Assembly (NCBI RefSeq): GCF_003063315.1
Contig: NZ_NERV01000002.1
Coordinates: 992,001-1,056,000, forward strand
Reading direction: 5' to 3'
DNA from: Limnohabitans sp. T6-5
GTDB taxonomy: Bacteria > Pseudomonadota > Gammaproteobacteria > Burkholderiales > Burkholderiaceae_C
DNA: 64,000 nucleotides
The translations under genes were made by a program, and so were the position numbers. This document shows positions 51,768 to 61,874 of this stretch, piece by piece. The notes below the pieces were generated by a model, which worked only from the letters and a program-made list of their open reading frames with translations, was not told where the DNA came from and made no database searches. The first letter of the stretch is position 1; every line of letters starts with the position of its first letter.

Positions 51768-53243
51768 ATGGAAACCACTTTCTCAAGCGGCTTGGTGTGG
51801 CTGCGGCGCGACCTGCGTGTGACCGACCATGCGGCGCTCTACCACGCTCTGAAGCACTGCCAAAAGGTGCATGTGGTGTTTGTTTTTGACACCGCCATCC
51901 TGGACACACTGCCCCGGGCCGACCGGCGGGTGGAGTTCATTCGCGATTCGCTGGTGGAGGTGGACGAGCGCTTGCGTGCGCTGGCCGGTCACCCGCAGGT
52001 CGGCCTGATCGTGCGGCACGGCGTGGCCCAGGACAAGATCGCCAAGCTGGCCCACCACCTGCAAGTGCAAGCGGTGTTTGCCAACCACGATGATGAGCCC
52101 CAAGCGCTGGCACGCGACATCCAGGTGCGCGGGCACCTGGCTGACCACGGCATCGTGCTGCACACCTACAAGGACCATGTGATCTTTGAGCGCAACGAGG
52201 TGCTGACCCAGATGGCCAAGCCCTTTGCCGTGTTCACGCCCTACAAAAACGCCTGGCTCAAGAAAATCACCCCGTTTGACCTCAAAGCCTACCCCGTCGA
52301 GAAATACGCCCACCACCTGGCCCCGCGTCCGGATGATCTGGCCCTGCCCGTGCTGGCCTTGCAAGACATCGACTTCGAGGCGACCAACCTGCATTCACTC
52401 AAGATACCCACCGGTGAGTCCGGTGGCCAGGCCTTGCTCAGTGACTTTTTGACCCGCATCGACCACTACGAAGACACGCGCAATTTTCCGGCCGTCAAAG
52501 GCCCCAGCTACTTGAGCGTGCATTTGCGCTTTGGCACCGTGTCCATTCGCCAGCTGGCCCGAGAGGCCCATGCCCGCCTGCTGGCAGGCAGCCCCGGCGC
52601 AGCGGTGTGGCTGTCCGAGTTGATCTGGCGCGATTTTTATGTGCAAGTGATGCACAACTTTTCGCATGTGGGCCGGGGCAAGAGTTTCAAGCCCGAATAC
52701 GACGCCATCCAATGGGAACACGGCACGCACGCCCACAAACTGTTTGACGCTTGGTGCCAGGCCCGCACCGGCTACCCGCTGGTGGACGCGGCCATGCGCC
52801 AACTTAACCAAACCGGCTATATGCACAACCGCCTGCGCATGGTGGTGGCCAGCTTTTTGGTGAAAGATTTGGGTATCGACTGGCGCTGGGGCGAGCGCTA
52901 CTTTGCCGAACATTTGAACGATTTTGACCTGTCAGCCAACAACGGTGGTTGGCAGTGGGCCAGCTCCAGCGGCTGTGATGCGCAGCCCTACTTTCGCATC
53001 TTCAACCCCATCAGCCAAAGCGAAAAATTCGACCCCGAGGGCAAGTTCATCCGCCGCTATGTGCCCGAATTGGCGGCCCTGCCCACGGCAGCGCTGCACG
53101 CGCCCTGGCTGGCCAAGCCCATGGAACTGCAATCCGCCGAGGTGGTGATTGGCAAAACCTATCCGGCGCCGATCGTGGACCACGCCGAGGCCCGCGAGAA
53201 AACGCTGGCACGTTATGCCGTGGTCAAGAAAAAAACCGCCTGA
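51768..53243 (+). CDS. phrB: Deoxyribodipyrimidine photolyase
   Basis: 491-residue class I CPD photolyase. An antenna-binding Rossmann domain starts WLRRDLRVTDHAALYHAL, and the FAD domain has LSELIWRDFYVQVMHNF, TGYPLVDAAMRQL, GYMHNRLRM and the NNGGWQWASSSGCDAQPYFR signature. It repairs UV pyrimidine dimers with blue light, a common trait of sunlit-water bacteria. It is monocistronic, followed by a REP pair. Confidence 0.94.
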   Translation: METTFSSGLVWLRRDLRVTDHAALYHALKHCQKVHVVFVFDTAILDTLPRADRRVEFIRDSLVEVDERLRALAGHPQVGLIVRHGVAQDKIAKLAHHLQVQAVFANHDDEPQALARDIQVRGHLADHGIVLHTYKDHVIFERNEVLTQMAKPFAVFTPYKNAWLKKITPFDLKAYPVEKYAHHLAPRPDDLALPVLALQDIDFEATNLHSLKIPTGESGGQALLSDFLTRIDHYEDTRNFPAVKGPSYLSVHLRFGTVSIRQLAREAHARLLAGSPGAAVWLSELIWRDFYVQVMHNFSHVGRGKSFKPEYDAIQWEHGTHAHKLFDAWCQARTGYPLVDAAMRQLNQTGYMHNRLRMVVASFLVKDLGIDWRWGERYFAEHLNDFDLSANNGGWQWASSSGCDAQPYFRIFNPISQSEKFDPEGKFIRRYVPELAALPTAALHAPWLAKPMELQSAEVVIGKTYPAPIVDHAEAREKTLARYAVVKKKTA

Positions 53244-53270
53244 TCAGGGGCTTTCGCATCAAGACAGTGA

Positions 53271-53348
53271 CTGCAGGTCGGTGGCTTCAGGCTCGAGAGG
53301 GGGGGTCGCTGAACCACGCATGTCGGACCTGAAGGTGCCGACCTACAA
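53271..53348. repeat. Inverted pair of REP-like elements (family 2)
   Basis: CTGCAGGTCGGTGGCTTCAG (a minus-strand element) and GTCGGACCTGAAGGTGCCGA (+) are spaced about 50 bp apart between the photolyase and rubredoxin genes. The second is a clear hairpin and ends in CCTACAA like other family members. Confidence 0.65.
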
Positions 53349-53371
53349 ATACAAAAGCGGCAGAACTGCGA

Positions 53372-53542
53372 TCAGATCGCGACCATCTCGAAATCTTCTT
53401 TGCGGGCTGCGCACTCGGGGCAGGTCCAATTCATGGGCACATCTTCCCATTTGGTGCCTGGCGCAATACCGTGCTCGGGGTCGCCTTCGGCTTCGTCGTA
53501 AATCCAGCCGCAAATCAGGCACATCCAGGTTTTGTGTTCCAT
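53372..53542 (-). CDS. Rubredoxin
   Basis: 56-residue rubredoxin with the iron-binding cysteines C8-LI-C11 and C41-PE-C44 and the WEDVPMNW segment. The start at 53542 gives the normal length; a longer frame is rejected. It is a small cytosolic electron carrier. It is divergent from the thiD-like gene, an arrangement common in betaproteobacteria. Confidence 0.94.
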   Translation of the reverse strand: MEHKTWMCLICGWIYDEAEGDPEHGIAPGTKWEDVPMNWTCPECAARKEDFEMVAI

Positions 53543-53645
53543 CACAGTATCGCAATCAGAGAGTCGAATAGAATGATTTGATTGTATCGGGCCGCGCAAC
53601 GTGCCCGGCTGAAGACCTTCTGCAGCCCTCCTGCCATCTGCTTTA

Positions 53646-54590
53646 ATGACCGATCACAACACCCCCACCCAAGACCCCGAAGCACCAGACTCCGAAGAAT
53701 CAGCCGGTCTGGCCTGCATTTTGTCGTTCAACGCCATCGACCCCAGCGGCGCAGGCGGCCTGACCTGTGACGCCACAGCCATGGCCTCAGTCGGTGCGCA
53801 CTGCCTGCCGATCTGCACTGGCGCCTATGTGCGGGACACCACCAGCATCACCGACTTCTACCCCCTGGACGAGGAAGCCGTCCATGACCAGGCCCGTGCT
53901 GTGGCCGAAGACATGCCGGTACAGGTCATCAAAGTGGGCTTTGCTGGAACACCGGAAATTCTGGCCACCATTGCCGAGCTGGCAGATGACTACATTGATG
54001 TGCCGGTGGTGGCCTACATGCCCAACCTGTCCTGGTGGGAGGATGACAAGATTGACGCTTATCTGGACGCCTTTCGCGAGTTGCTGCTGCCCCAAACCAG
54101 CGTCTTGATCGGCCACCACAGCACTTTGCGGCGTTGGTTGCTGCCTGAATGGACAGGCGAGCGCAACCCAGGTCCGCGCGACATTGCCAAGGCAGCAGCC
54201 GAATTGGGCGTGCCCTACACCCTGGTGACCGGCATGCCCTTGCCCGAACAACACATTGACAACGTGCTCGCCTCACCTGAAACCGTGCTGTGCCACGAAA
54301 AATTTGAGCGCATCGAGGCCATCTTTGTGGGTGCGGGCGACACACTGACTGCCGCGCTGGCCGCTTTGCTGGCCACGGGCATGGACCTGCCCGAAGCCAC
54401 CAACGAAGCCCTGCACTATCTGGACCGTTGCCTGGACGAAGGCTTTCGTCCCGGCATGGGGCAGGTCATTCCTGATCGCCTGTTTTGGGCACTGCCCGAC
54501 GAAGAAGATGGCGCATCAGAAGAGGACGACGCCGATGCGCATCCGGGTGCGGACTACTTTGAAGTGCCTTTTAACGAAACCAAACATTGA
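53646..54590 (+). CDS. ThiD-like phosphomethylpyrimidine kinase family protein
   Basis: 314-residue PfkB/ribokinase-fold protein of the hydroxymethylpyrimidine/phosphomethylpyrimidine kinase type. It shows [20 protein letters not shown] near the N-terminus and the [16 protein letters not shown] anion-hole motif near the C-terminus. The charged tail ([14 protein letters not shown]) is unusual for ThiD. It ends 17 bp before hemL. Kinase activity on the thiamin precursor is likely but not certain. Confidence 0.83.
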   Translation: MTDHNTPTQDPEAPDSEESAGLACILSFNAIDPSGAGGLTCDATAMASVGAHCLPICTGAYVRDTTSITDFYPLDEEAVHDQARAVAEDMPVQVIKVGFAGTPEILATIAELADDYIDVPVVAYMPNLSWWEDDKIDAYLDAFRELLLPQTSVLIGHHSTLRRWLLPEWTGERNPGPRDIAKAAAELGVPYTLVTGMPLPEQHIDNVLASPETVLCHEKFERIEAIFVGAGDTLTAALAALLATGMDLPEATNEALHYLDRCLDEGFRPGMGQVIPDRLFWALPDEEDGASEEDDADAHPGADYFEVPFNETKH

Positions 54591-54607
54591 AGCCGGAGAC
54601 AAAAACA

Positions 54608-55903
<1,296 letters not shown>

Positions 55904-55904
55904 C

Positions 55905-56360
55905 ATGAAAGCGCTGCTCGCTCTGGCCCTGTTGCTGTCGGCGGGTCTGGCGCGGGCAGACTTTGACGCCAGCCGCTTGTGGGTCAACGCCGGGTTCTAT
56001 TCGGCGCACTTTGACACCGACAAAGGCCTGCGCAACGCCAATCCCGGTCTGGGGTTTGAGTACAAGCTTGATGACGCCTGGTCTGCCACAGCGGGCCGCT
56101 TCATCAACAGCGACAGCGCAAACTCCAGTTATGTGGGCGCCTACTACCAACCTTGGGTCGTGTCTGGCATCAAGCTGGGCGTGGTGGGCGGTGCGTTCAA
56201 TGGCTACCCCAAGGCCTTCAATGGAGGCTGGTTCCCGGCCGTACTGCCCGTGGCCACTTACGAATCGGGTCCATGGGGTCTGAACGTGGCCTTGGTCCCG
56301 CCACTCAAAGACCGCCTGTACGGCGCGCTGAGCTTTCAACTCAAATTCAGACTGCCTTGA
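55905..56360 (+). CDS. Exported small outer-membrane beta-barrel-like protein
   Basis: 151-residue protein with a clear signal peptide (ending near GLARA) and alternating aromatic strands such as WVNAGFYSAHFD, GLGFEYKLDDAWSATAGRF and GALSFQLKFRLP, the last with a C-terminal amphipathic strand. This suggests a small barrel, perhaps with PagP-like size, but I recognise no catalytic residues. It begins one base after the hemL stop, and its stop overlaps the start of the next gene. Confidence 0.65.
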   Translation: MKALLALALLLSAGLARADFDASRLWVNAGFYSAHFDTDKGLRNANPGLGFEYKLDDAWSATAGRFINSDSANSSYVGAYYQPWVVSGIKLGVVGGAFNGYPKAFNGGWFPAVLPVATYESGPWGLNVALVPPLKDRLYGALSFQLKFRLP

Positions 56361-57343
56361 CACCGCTTGCGCCCCACCTGGATCGCCGAAGCTGGCTGAC
56401 TGCTCTGCTGTGCAGTGCTTTGCCCTTGTGGGCCCAAAGCCCAACCTGGCCCGCCAAACCCATCAAACTCACCGTCGCCTACCCACCTGGGGGTGTGAGC
56501 GACATGGTGGCACGCGCCTTGGCCGAGCAGCTCACCACACGACTGGGCATGCCCGTGCTGGTGGACAACCGCGCCGGGGCAGGTGGCTCGCTGGCGGTCA
56601 ATGCAGTGGCCAAGTCGGCACCCGATGGCTACAGCCTGGTGTTCACCGCCCTGTCACCGCTGACGCTCAGCCCTCACTTGAGCAGCCTGCCTTATGACGC
56701 CGTGAAAGACCTCACGCCCGTGGCCAGCGTGATGTACTCGCCTGTGCTGATCGCGGCCACACCGGCCCTGACCCAAGGCGACTTCAAGGCCCTGCTGGCC
56801 CGCGCCAAGCAGCAGCCCGACGCCTTGCGCTGGGCGACTTCGGGCTCGGGATCGCTGGGCCACCTGATGCTGGAGAACATCCGCAGCAGCGCGCAGGTGC
56901 GCATCACCCATGTGCCCTACAAGGGCGGCGGCCAGCAGATCACCGACGCACTGAGCGGGCAATTCGAAATTTTGTCGACCAACGCCTCGGGTGTGGTGCT
57001 GCAACACATCAAGGAAAGCCGCCTGCGTGCCCTGGCCGTGGGCGCTGCAGCGCGGCTGGATGCGCTGCCCGGGGTGCCCACGCTGGCCGAGCTGGGTTTC
57101 GCTGCAGCCAACTTCAGCTCGCGTTTTGGCATTTTTGCCCCGTCGGGCGTGCCCAGCGCCATCGTTGAAAAACTCCATGCGCAGATCAACGCGGTGCTGG
57201 CCCTGCCCGCCTTGCGCGAGCGCTTGATCGCGGCCGAATGCGTGGCCGCTCCCGCCTCAGTGGCTGACTTCGCCAAAGCCGTGAGCAGCGAATACAAGCA
57301 CATGGGCAGCATCGTGCGCGAAGCGAAGATTCAGGCCGACTGA
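56357..57343 (+). CDS. Bug-family (TctC) tripartite tricarboxylate binding protein
   Basis: 328-residue periplasmic solute-binding protein of the Bug family, abundant in Burkholderiales. After a short signal (RRSWLTALLCSALPLWAQ) come PIKLTVAYPPGGVSDMVARAL, split here as PIKLTVAYPPGG and VSDMVARAL, then VDNRAGAGGSLA, DGYSLVFT and VPYKGGGQQITDALSGQ. The most sensible start is the TTG at 56357 in the TTGA overlap with the previous stop; no ATG fits. No TctA/TctB membrane genes are adjacent, as is usual for orphan Bug proteins. The ligand is unknown. Confidence 0.88.
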   Translation: MTPLAPHLDRRSWLTALLCSALPLWAQSPTWPAKPIKLTVAYPPGGVSDMVARALAEQLTTRLGMPVLVDNRAGAGGSLAVNAVAKSAPDGYSLVFTALSPLTLSPHLSSLPYDAVKDLTPVASVMYSPVLIAATPALTQGDFKALLARAKQQPDALRWATSGSGSLGHLMLENIRSSAQVRITHVPYKGGGQQITDALSGQFEILSTNASGVVLQHIKESRLRALAVGAAARLDALPGVPTLAELGFAAANFSSRFGIFAPSGVPSAIVEKLHAQINAVLALPALRERLIAAECVAAPASVADFAKAVSSEYKHMGSIVREAKIQAD

Positions 57344-57368
57344 ACCCAAACACTGCCCTGAACGGGCT

Positions 57369-57872
57369 TCAGTCTTGTGGCAAGACCAGGCATCGCTCCA
57401 GACCAAACCGCTCAAAGTCACGGTCAAAGGTGACCATGCGCAGGCCCGCACTTTGTGCGGTGGCTGCCAGTCCAATGTCTGTCCACAAGCGAATGGGCTG
57501 CGGTTCCGCTCGACGCCCCAGAATCTGCTCAATCGCGTCATCCACCCCAGGCGGATCGACCAACAAACCCACCGCCGGGGTGTCAAGCCACTGCCTGTAC
57601 ATGACCATGGCTTGCGTCAGACTCAAGACATTGGGGCCCATCGCACGGGGCTGCGACAAGATGCGAACCAAACCCAACATGGTGGTGCGGCAAAACCACA
57701 AAGTGGTTCCTGCCTCGCAGGTCGATTCCCAGTACCGCATGGCCGCCGCATGCGACGGGTGTGCGGCGCAGCACAAGCCCACCCAAATGTTCACATCGGG
57801 CAAATCGCCTGGTGCCAAACGCCAATTGGCTGAAGCCTCAGCGGCGCGCCATGAGTTCGATGGCTCGGTCAT
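57369..57872 (-). CDS. VapC-like PIN-domain toxin
   Basis: About 167-residue PIN-domain protein. The first conserved acidic residue is in LPDVNIWVGL, then HPSHAAAMRYWE, and near the end LWTDIGLAATAQSAGLRMVT then FDRDFERFG supply the remaining PIN acids. VapC toxins cleave RNA. The ATG at 57872 overlaps the antitoxin gene by 35 bases; a TTG near 57813 just before LPDVNI is an alternative start giving a standard-length protein. Confidence 0.78.
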   Translation of the reverse strand: MTEPSNSWRAAEASANWRLAPGDLPDVNIWVGLCCAAHPSHAAAMRYWESTCEAGTTLWFCRTTMLGLVRILSQPRAMGPNVLSLTQAMVMYRQWLDTPAVGLLVDPPGVDDAIEQILGRRAEPQPIRLWTDIGLAATAQSAGLRMVTFDRDFERFGLERCLVLPQD

Positions 57873-58122
57873 CGTCGTCTTTGTTGATGATTTCATACAG
57901 GTCAGCATTGCTCAACTTGCTCAGATCCAGCGGCAATGGCCCTTGATTGGGGATGACCATGGGCCTGGCTTCAAACCGCTGCCGCGGGTCCACCACTTCG
58001 CGGGCGTTCAAGCCCCGCTCAACCAGCTCAATGACCAGGTCGCGCAGGGTGCGCCCCTCTTGGGCGGCCCGGGTCTTGAGGTGCTTGAACAGCAAATCAG
58101 GAAAATCAAGTGAAGTACGCAT
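57838..58122 (-). CDS. VapB-like antitoxin
   Basis: 94-residue protein with an N-terminal RHH-like segment MRTSLDFPDLLFKHLKTRAA followed by QEGRTLRDLVIELVERGL, and a C-terminal acidic part (DDDDRAIELMARR). It precedes and overlaps the PIN-domain gene, the usual VapBC order. It should bind the toxin and repress the operon. Confidence 0.75.
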   Translation of the reverse strand: MRTSLDFPDLLFKHLKTRAAQEGRTLRDLVIELVERGLNAREVVDPRQRFEARPMVIPNQGPLPLDLSKLSNADLYEIINKDDDDRAIELMARR

Positions 58123-58270
58123 GTCTGCATTTTTGCATAAACGCATCAAAATGCGCAAGCTGATCTGACCCACGACCCGGCCAAAGCTCAAGCTGTCGGG
58201 CAAACCAGCGATAATTCGCCCCTGCATTCACGTCCGGAACGGGCGCTTGCCCCCACCCCAAGGACAAACG

Positions 58271-58609
58271 ATGAAAAAAAATTTCCCCCTGCAAGCCGAA
58301 GGCAAGCACCCTGACCGTGTGCTCGAAGCCGTCAAACACGAGATCCGCAAATACTTCAAACGCGAACGAAACCGCGCTGTGCCCAAAGGCGCAGATTTTT
58401 GGGACTTTGACTGCAAAGTGGGCCTGACCGCCGAAAGCGCCGAAGTGGTGCGCGTGAGCGGTGTGATCGAGGCGGTGGACGCAGCGGCCAAGTCGGGCTC
58501 GGCCTCGGTGTATGTGAAAATTTTGAGCAAGCACGGCGTGCGAGTCCTGCGCGCGCCAAACGAATCAGGCGACGCTTCGGGTGAGGACGATTTGCCCCAG
58601 TCCGATTGA
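58271..58609 (+). CDS. DUF6172-type small protein
   Basis: 112-residue hydrophilic protein beginning MKKNFPLQAEGKHPDRVLEA then VKHEIRKYFKRERNRAVPKG, with a DFWDFDC motif in the middle. I associate this with the uncharacterised DUF6172 family of proteobacteria. AAGGAC precedes the ATG at 58271. It is monocistronic between VapBC and a convergent LysR gene. Function unknown. Confidence 0.72.
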   Translation: MKKNFPLQAEGKHPDRVLEAVKHEIRKYFKRERNRAVPKGADFWDFDCKVGLTAESAEVVRVSGVIEAVDAAAKSGSASVYVKILSKHGVRVLRAPNESGDASGEDDLPQSD

Positions 58610-58633
58610 ATCATTCATGAGGTCAAAAAAACC

Positions 58634-59563
58634 TCAAACGCTGTTCCGCTGCGCCCTCAAAAGCAGCCTCTGAATCAGTCCCCGCATCCACTGCTGATCC
58701 GCGTCTTGCTCTGTGCTGGCATGCCATACCAGATTCACTTCATAGGCCGGTGCGTCTTCAATCGCCCACATCTGCAGCTTCAAACTCTGGCTCAAGTCGC
58801 GGGCATACATCTCGGGCACGATGGACAGCAAATCGGTGCTTTGGGTCAACTCGGCAATCGAGCCGAAATGGCGGGGCCTGACCAGAATCCGGTCTTGCAG
58901 TTTCATGCCCGTCAGCATTTTTTCAACGCTGCCATGGAAAGTGGCCGTGGGCGAGACCACCACAAACCGGGCTTGAGCCAATTGCGCTGGGCTGAGCGTT
59001 TTGCTGCGACCCAGGGGGGCAGGCACCCAGTCTTTCGAAGAAACCGCCATGTAGCGTTCTTTGAACAGCAACTGACTGCGAATGCCCCGGTGCTGCGGTT
59101 TCAAGATGCCAATGGCCATGTCAATGTCACGCGCCTCCAGTGCAGATGCAACCTGGGCGGCATCGACGGAAATGTTGGACAAAGAGGCTTGGGGCGATTC
59201 GCTGCGCAAGGCAGCGGCCAGGCGTGGCAGAAACAGGATTTCACCTAAATCAGACAAGGACAGCTGCCAATGCCGCTGGCTGCTCAGGGCGTCAAACGGC
59301 TGGTGGTTGAGCACCAAACTTTCCATGGCCAGGAGTTGCGACTGCATGGCCGGTGCGAGCTGCTCGCACAAGCGGGTGGGTTGCAGCCCGGCGGGTGATC
59401 GCACAAACAAATCGTCGCCAAAAAATTCACGCAAACGTGCCAGTGCATTGCTGGTGGCGGGCTGCGACAAGGCCAGTGCCTTGCCTGCGGCCGTGACAGA
59501 TCGGGTGCGGTGAATGGCCACCAGCACACGCAAAAGGTTCAGGTCGAGTTGTCGAAAATTCAT
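58634..59563 (-). CDS. LysR-family regulator (NodD/LinR-like)
   Basis: 309-residue LysR-type regulator with the NodD-like N-terminus FRQLDLNLLRVLVAIHRTRS then VTAAGKALALSQPATSNALA, and an effector domain of normal length. It is divergent from the indolepyruvate oxidoreductase-like genes with a 163-bp spacer that contains an inverted repeat, so it probably regulates them. The inducer is unknown. Confidence 0.87.
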   Translation of the reverse strand: MNFRQLDLNLLRVLVAIHRTRSVTAAGKALALSQPATSNALARLREFFGDDLFVRSPAGLQPTRLCEQLAPAMQSQLLAMESLVLNHQPFDALSSQRHWQLSLSDLGEILFLPRLAAALRSESPQASLSNISVDAAQVASALEARDIDMAIGILKPQHRGIRSQLLFKERYMAVSSKDWVPAPLGRSKTLSPAQLAQARFVVVSPTATFHGSVEKMLTGMKLQDRILVRPRHFGSIAELTQSTDLLSIVPEMYARDLSQSLKLQMWAIEDAPAYEVNLVWHASTEQDADQQWMRGLIQRLLLRAQRNSV

Positions 59564-59582
59564 GCTTTACCCATGGTTCATA

Positions 59583-59609
59583 TGAATAAGGGTTGCTACC
59601 AATTATTCA
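59583..59609. promoter_or_regulatory. Inverted repeat in LysR/iorA-like divergent promoter
   Basis: TGAATAA (59583-59589) and TTATTCA (59603-59609) form a dyad with 13-bp spacing. Its left arm sits in the perfect palindrome TTCATATGAA (59577-59586). The geometry suits a LysR-type recognition site for the adjacent regulator. Confidence 0.45.
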
Positions 59610-59726
59610 CAACATCAATGTAGCGCATTGGAAGAATCCATTTGCAGCAAGGCCTGCGCTGCCCTAAATTGCGTGCATTGAATCTGGCAACCCCACGGGG
59701 CAAGGCCCCCATGAAAGGTTTTGGGC

Positions 59727-61874
59727 ATGGCTGAACGCTCGTTTGTGCAAGAGGTGCAAAAACTGCGCTTGGGCGATGGCGACGAGTTCCACGGTGAGGG
59801 CATTCTGGCCGTCACCAAGGCCTTGCTGCAGTCAGGCGTGTCGTATGTGGCGGGCTACCAAGGCGCACCCATCTCGCACCTGATGGATGTGCTGACCGAC
59901 GCCAACGACATCCTGCAAGAGCTGGGGGTGCATTTCGAGCACAGCGCCTCAGAGGCCACGGCGGCCGCCACTTTGGCCGCCTCGGTCAATTACCCGCTGC
60001 GCGGTGCGGTCACGTTCAAATCGACCGTGGGCACCAATGTGGCGTCTGACGCGCTGGCCAATTTGGCCTCGGGTGGCGTCACCGGCGGCGCCATGCTGAT
60101 CGTGGGAGAGGATTACGGCGAGGGCTCCAGCATCATGCAAGAGCGCTCGCACGCTTTTGCCATGAAGTCGCAGGTTTGGTTGATCGACCCGCGCCCCAAC
60201 CTGCCAAGCATCGTGCACGCGGTGGAAAAAGGGTTTGAATTGTCCGAAGCCAGCAACACGCCGGTGATGTTGGAGTTGCGCATCCGCGCCTGCCATGTGC
60301 ATGGCCGCTTTCCCACCCGCGACAACGTGCGGCCCAGCTTCACGCTCAAAGACGCCATTGAAAACCCCAAGCGCGATGTCAACCGCATCGTGCTGCCGCC
60401 TGCCAGCTACCTGCACGAGCAAGAAAAAACCCACAAGCGCTGGCCTGCGGCCCTGAAGTTCATTCAGGAACACCAGCTCAACGAATTTTTCTCAGAAGGT
60501 GCGCAAGACTTTGGCATCGTCATGCAAGGCGGCCTGTACAACGGTGTAGTGCGCGCACTGCAACTGCTGGGCCTGGCCGATGACTTCGGGCAAACCGATA
60601 TTCCGCTGTATGTGCTGAACATCACCTACCCCCTGGTCGACGATGAATTCAAACGCTTTTGCACCGGCAAGCGCGGCCTGCTGGTGGTGGAAGAAGGCCA
60701 ACCCGACTTCATCGAGCAAAACATCCACAGCATCTTGCACAAAGCGGGTCTGAACACCCACATCCACGGCAAAGACGTGCTGCCCATGGGCGGCGAATAC
60801 ACCGGCGGGGTGGTGCTCAAAGGCATCCGGGCATTCATCGCGCAATACGCGGCGCACCTGCTGCCTGCAGCGGTGCCCGCAGTTCAAGCGACCCACCAGC
60901 TGGCGATCAGCGAAGCGGTGGCCCAGGTGCACCCACGCCCCCCCTCGTTTTGCACCGGTTGCCCCGAACGGCCCATCTTCACGGCCATCAAGATGATCGA
61001 GAAAGAGCTGGGCCAGCACCATGTGAGCTGTGACATTGGTTGCCACCTGTTTTCGATCCTGCCGCCCTTCAACATTGGCGCCACCACCATGGGCTATGGC
61101 CTGGGCTGGGCGGGTGCTTCGGCCTTCAACACCAGCGAGACGAGCAAACGCACCGTCTCGATCATGGGCGACGGCGGTTTCTGGCACAACGGCCTGACCA
61201 GCGGCGTGGGCAACGCGGTGTTCAACCAGTCCGACAACTTGCTGCTGGTGGTGGACAACGGTTATTCGGCCGCCACGGGCGGGCAAGACGTGCTGTCGTC
61301 CAAGGCCATCAACCCGATCCGCAACACCAACAACCCGATTGAAAAAGCCGTGCGCGGCGTGGGCGTGGAATGGGTCAAGACGGTCACCAACACCTACAGC
61401 CTGGACCAAATGCGCCAAGCCCTGCGTGACGCCCTGACCACGAAGCAGCAAGGCCCCAAGGTCATCGTGGCGCAAAGCGAGTGCATGCTCAACCGCCAGC
61501 GCCGCGTCAAGCCAATGATTCGCCAGCGCATCCAAAAAGGCGAACGCGTGGTGCGTGAGCGCTTTGGCATTGACCCCGACACCTGCACCGGCGACCACTC
61601 CTGCATCCGCCTGTCGGGCTGCCCCTCGCTCAGCATCAAACCCAACCCCGACCCGCTGCGCCAGGACCCGGTGGCGGCTGTGGCCGACAGTTGCGTGGGC
61701 TGCGGCCTGTGCGGCGAGGTCTCGCATGCTGCCGTGCTCTGCCCTTCGTTTTATCGGGCCGAGATCATCAACAACCCCACCGCCTGGGACCGCTTCAAGC
61801 AAGGTCTGCGTGAGCGCGTGATTGGCTGGCTTCAAAACCGCATTGAACGCCGCCTGGAAGGCATTGCCGCATGA
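59727..61874 (+). CDS. Indolepyruvate ferredoxin oxidoreductase-like large subunit (IorA-type)
   Basis: 715-residue 2-oxoacid:ferredoxin oxidoreductase-type subunit. A pyrimidine-domain-like N-half (GYQGAPISHLMDVL, EHSASEATAAATLAASV) is followed by a ThDP domain (GDGGFWHNGLTSGVGNAVFN, VVDNGYSAATGGQD) with a CTGCPERPIF motif at its start. A C-terminal ferredoxin-like part has CTGDHSCIRLSGC and CVGCGLCGE. It would decarboxylate an aryl-pyruvate to the acyl-CoA. The start at 59727 follows AAAGG. It overlaps the next gene by four bases. Activity in an aerobe suggests aromatic amino-acid or aryl-acid catabolism; the exact substrate is unknown. Confidence 0.87.
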   Translation: MAERSFVQEVQKLRLGDGDEFHGEGILAVTKALLQSGVSYVAGYQGAPISHLMDVLTDANDILQELGVHFEHSASEATAAATLAASVNYPLRGAVTFKSTVGTNVASDALANLASGGVTGGAMLIVGEDYGEGSSIMQERSHAFAMKSQVWLIDPRPNLPSIVHAVEKGFELSEASNTPVMLELRIRACHVHGRFPTRDNVRPSFTLKDAIENPKRDVNRIVLPPASYLHEQEKTHKRWPAALKFIQEHQLNEFFSEGAQDFGIVMQGGLYNGVVRALQLLGLADDFGQTDIPLYVLNITYPLVDDEFKRFCTGKRGLLVVEEGQPDFIEQNIHSILHKAGLNTHIHGKDVLPMGGEYTGGVVLKGIRAFIAQYAAHLLPAAVPAVQATHQLAISEAVAQVHPRPPSFCTGCPERPIFTAIKMIEKELGQHHVSCDIGCHLFSILPPFNIGATTMGYGLGWAGASAFNTSETSKRTVSIMGDGGFWHNGLTSGVGNAVFNQSDNLLLVVDNGYSAATGGQDVLSSKAINPIRNTNNPIEKAVRGVGVEWVKTVTNTYSLDQMRQALRDALTTKQQGPKVIVAQSECMLNRQRRVKPMIRQRIQKGERVVRERFGIDPDTCTGDHSCIRLSGCPSLSIKPNPDPLRQDPVAAVADSCVGCGLCGEVSHAAVLCPSFYRAEIINNPTAWDRFKQGLRERVIGWLQNRIERRLEGIAA

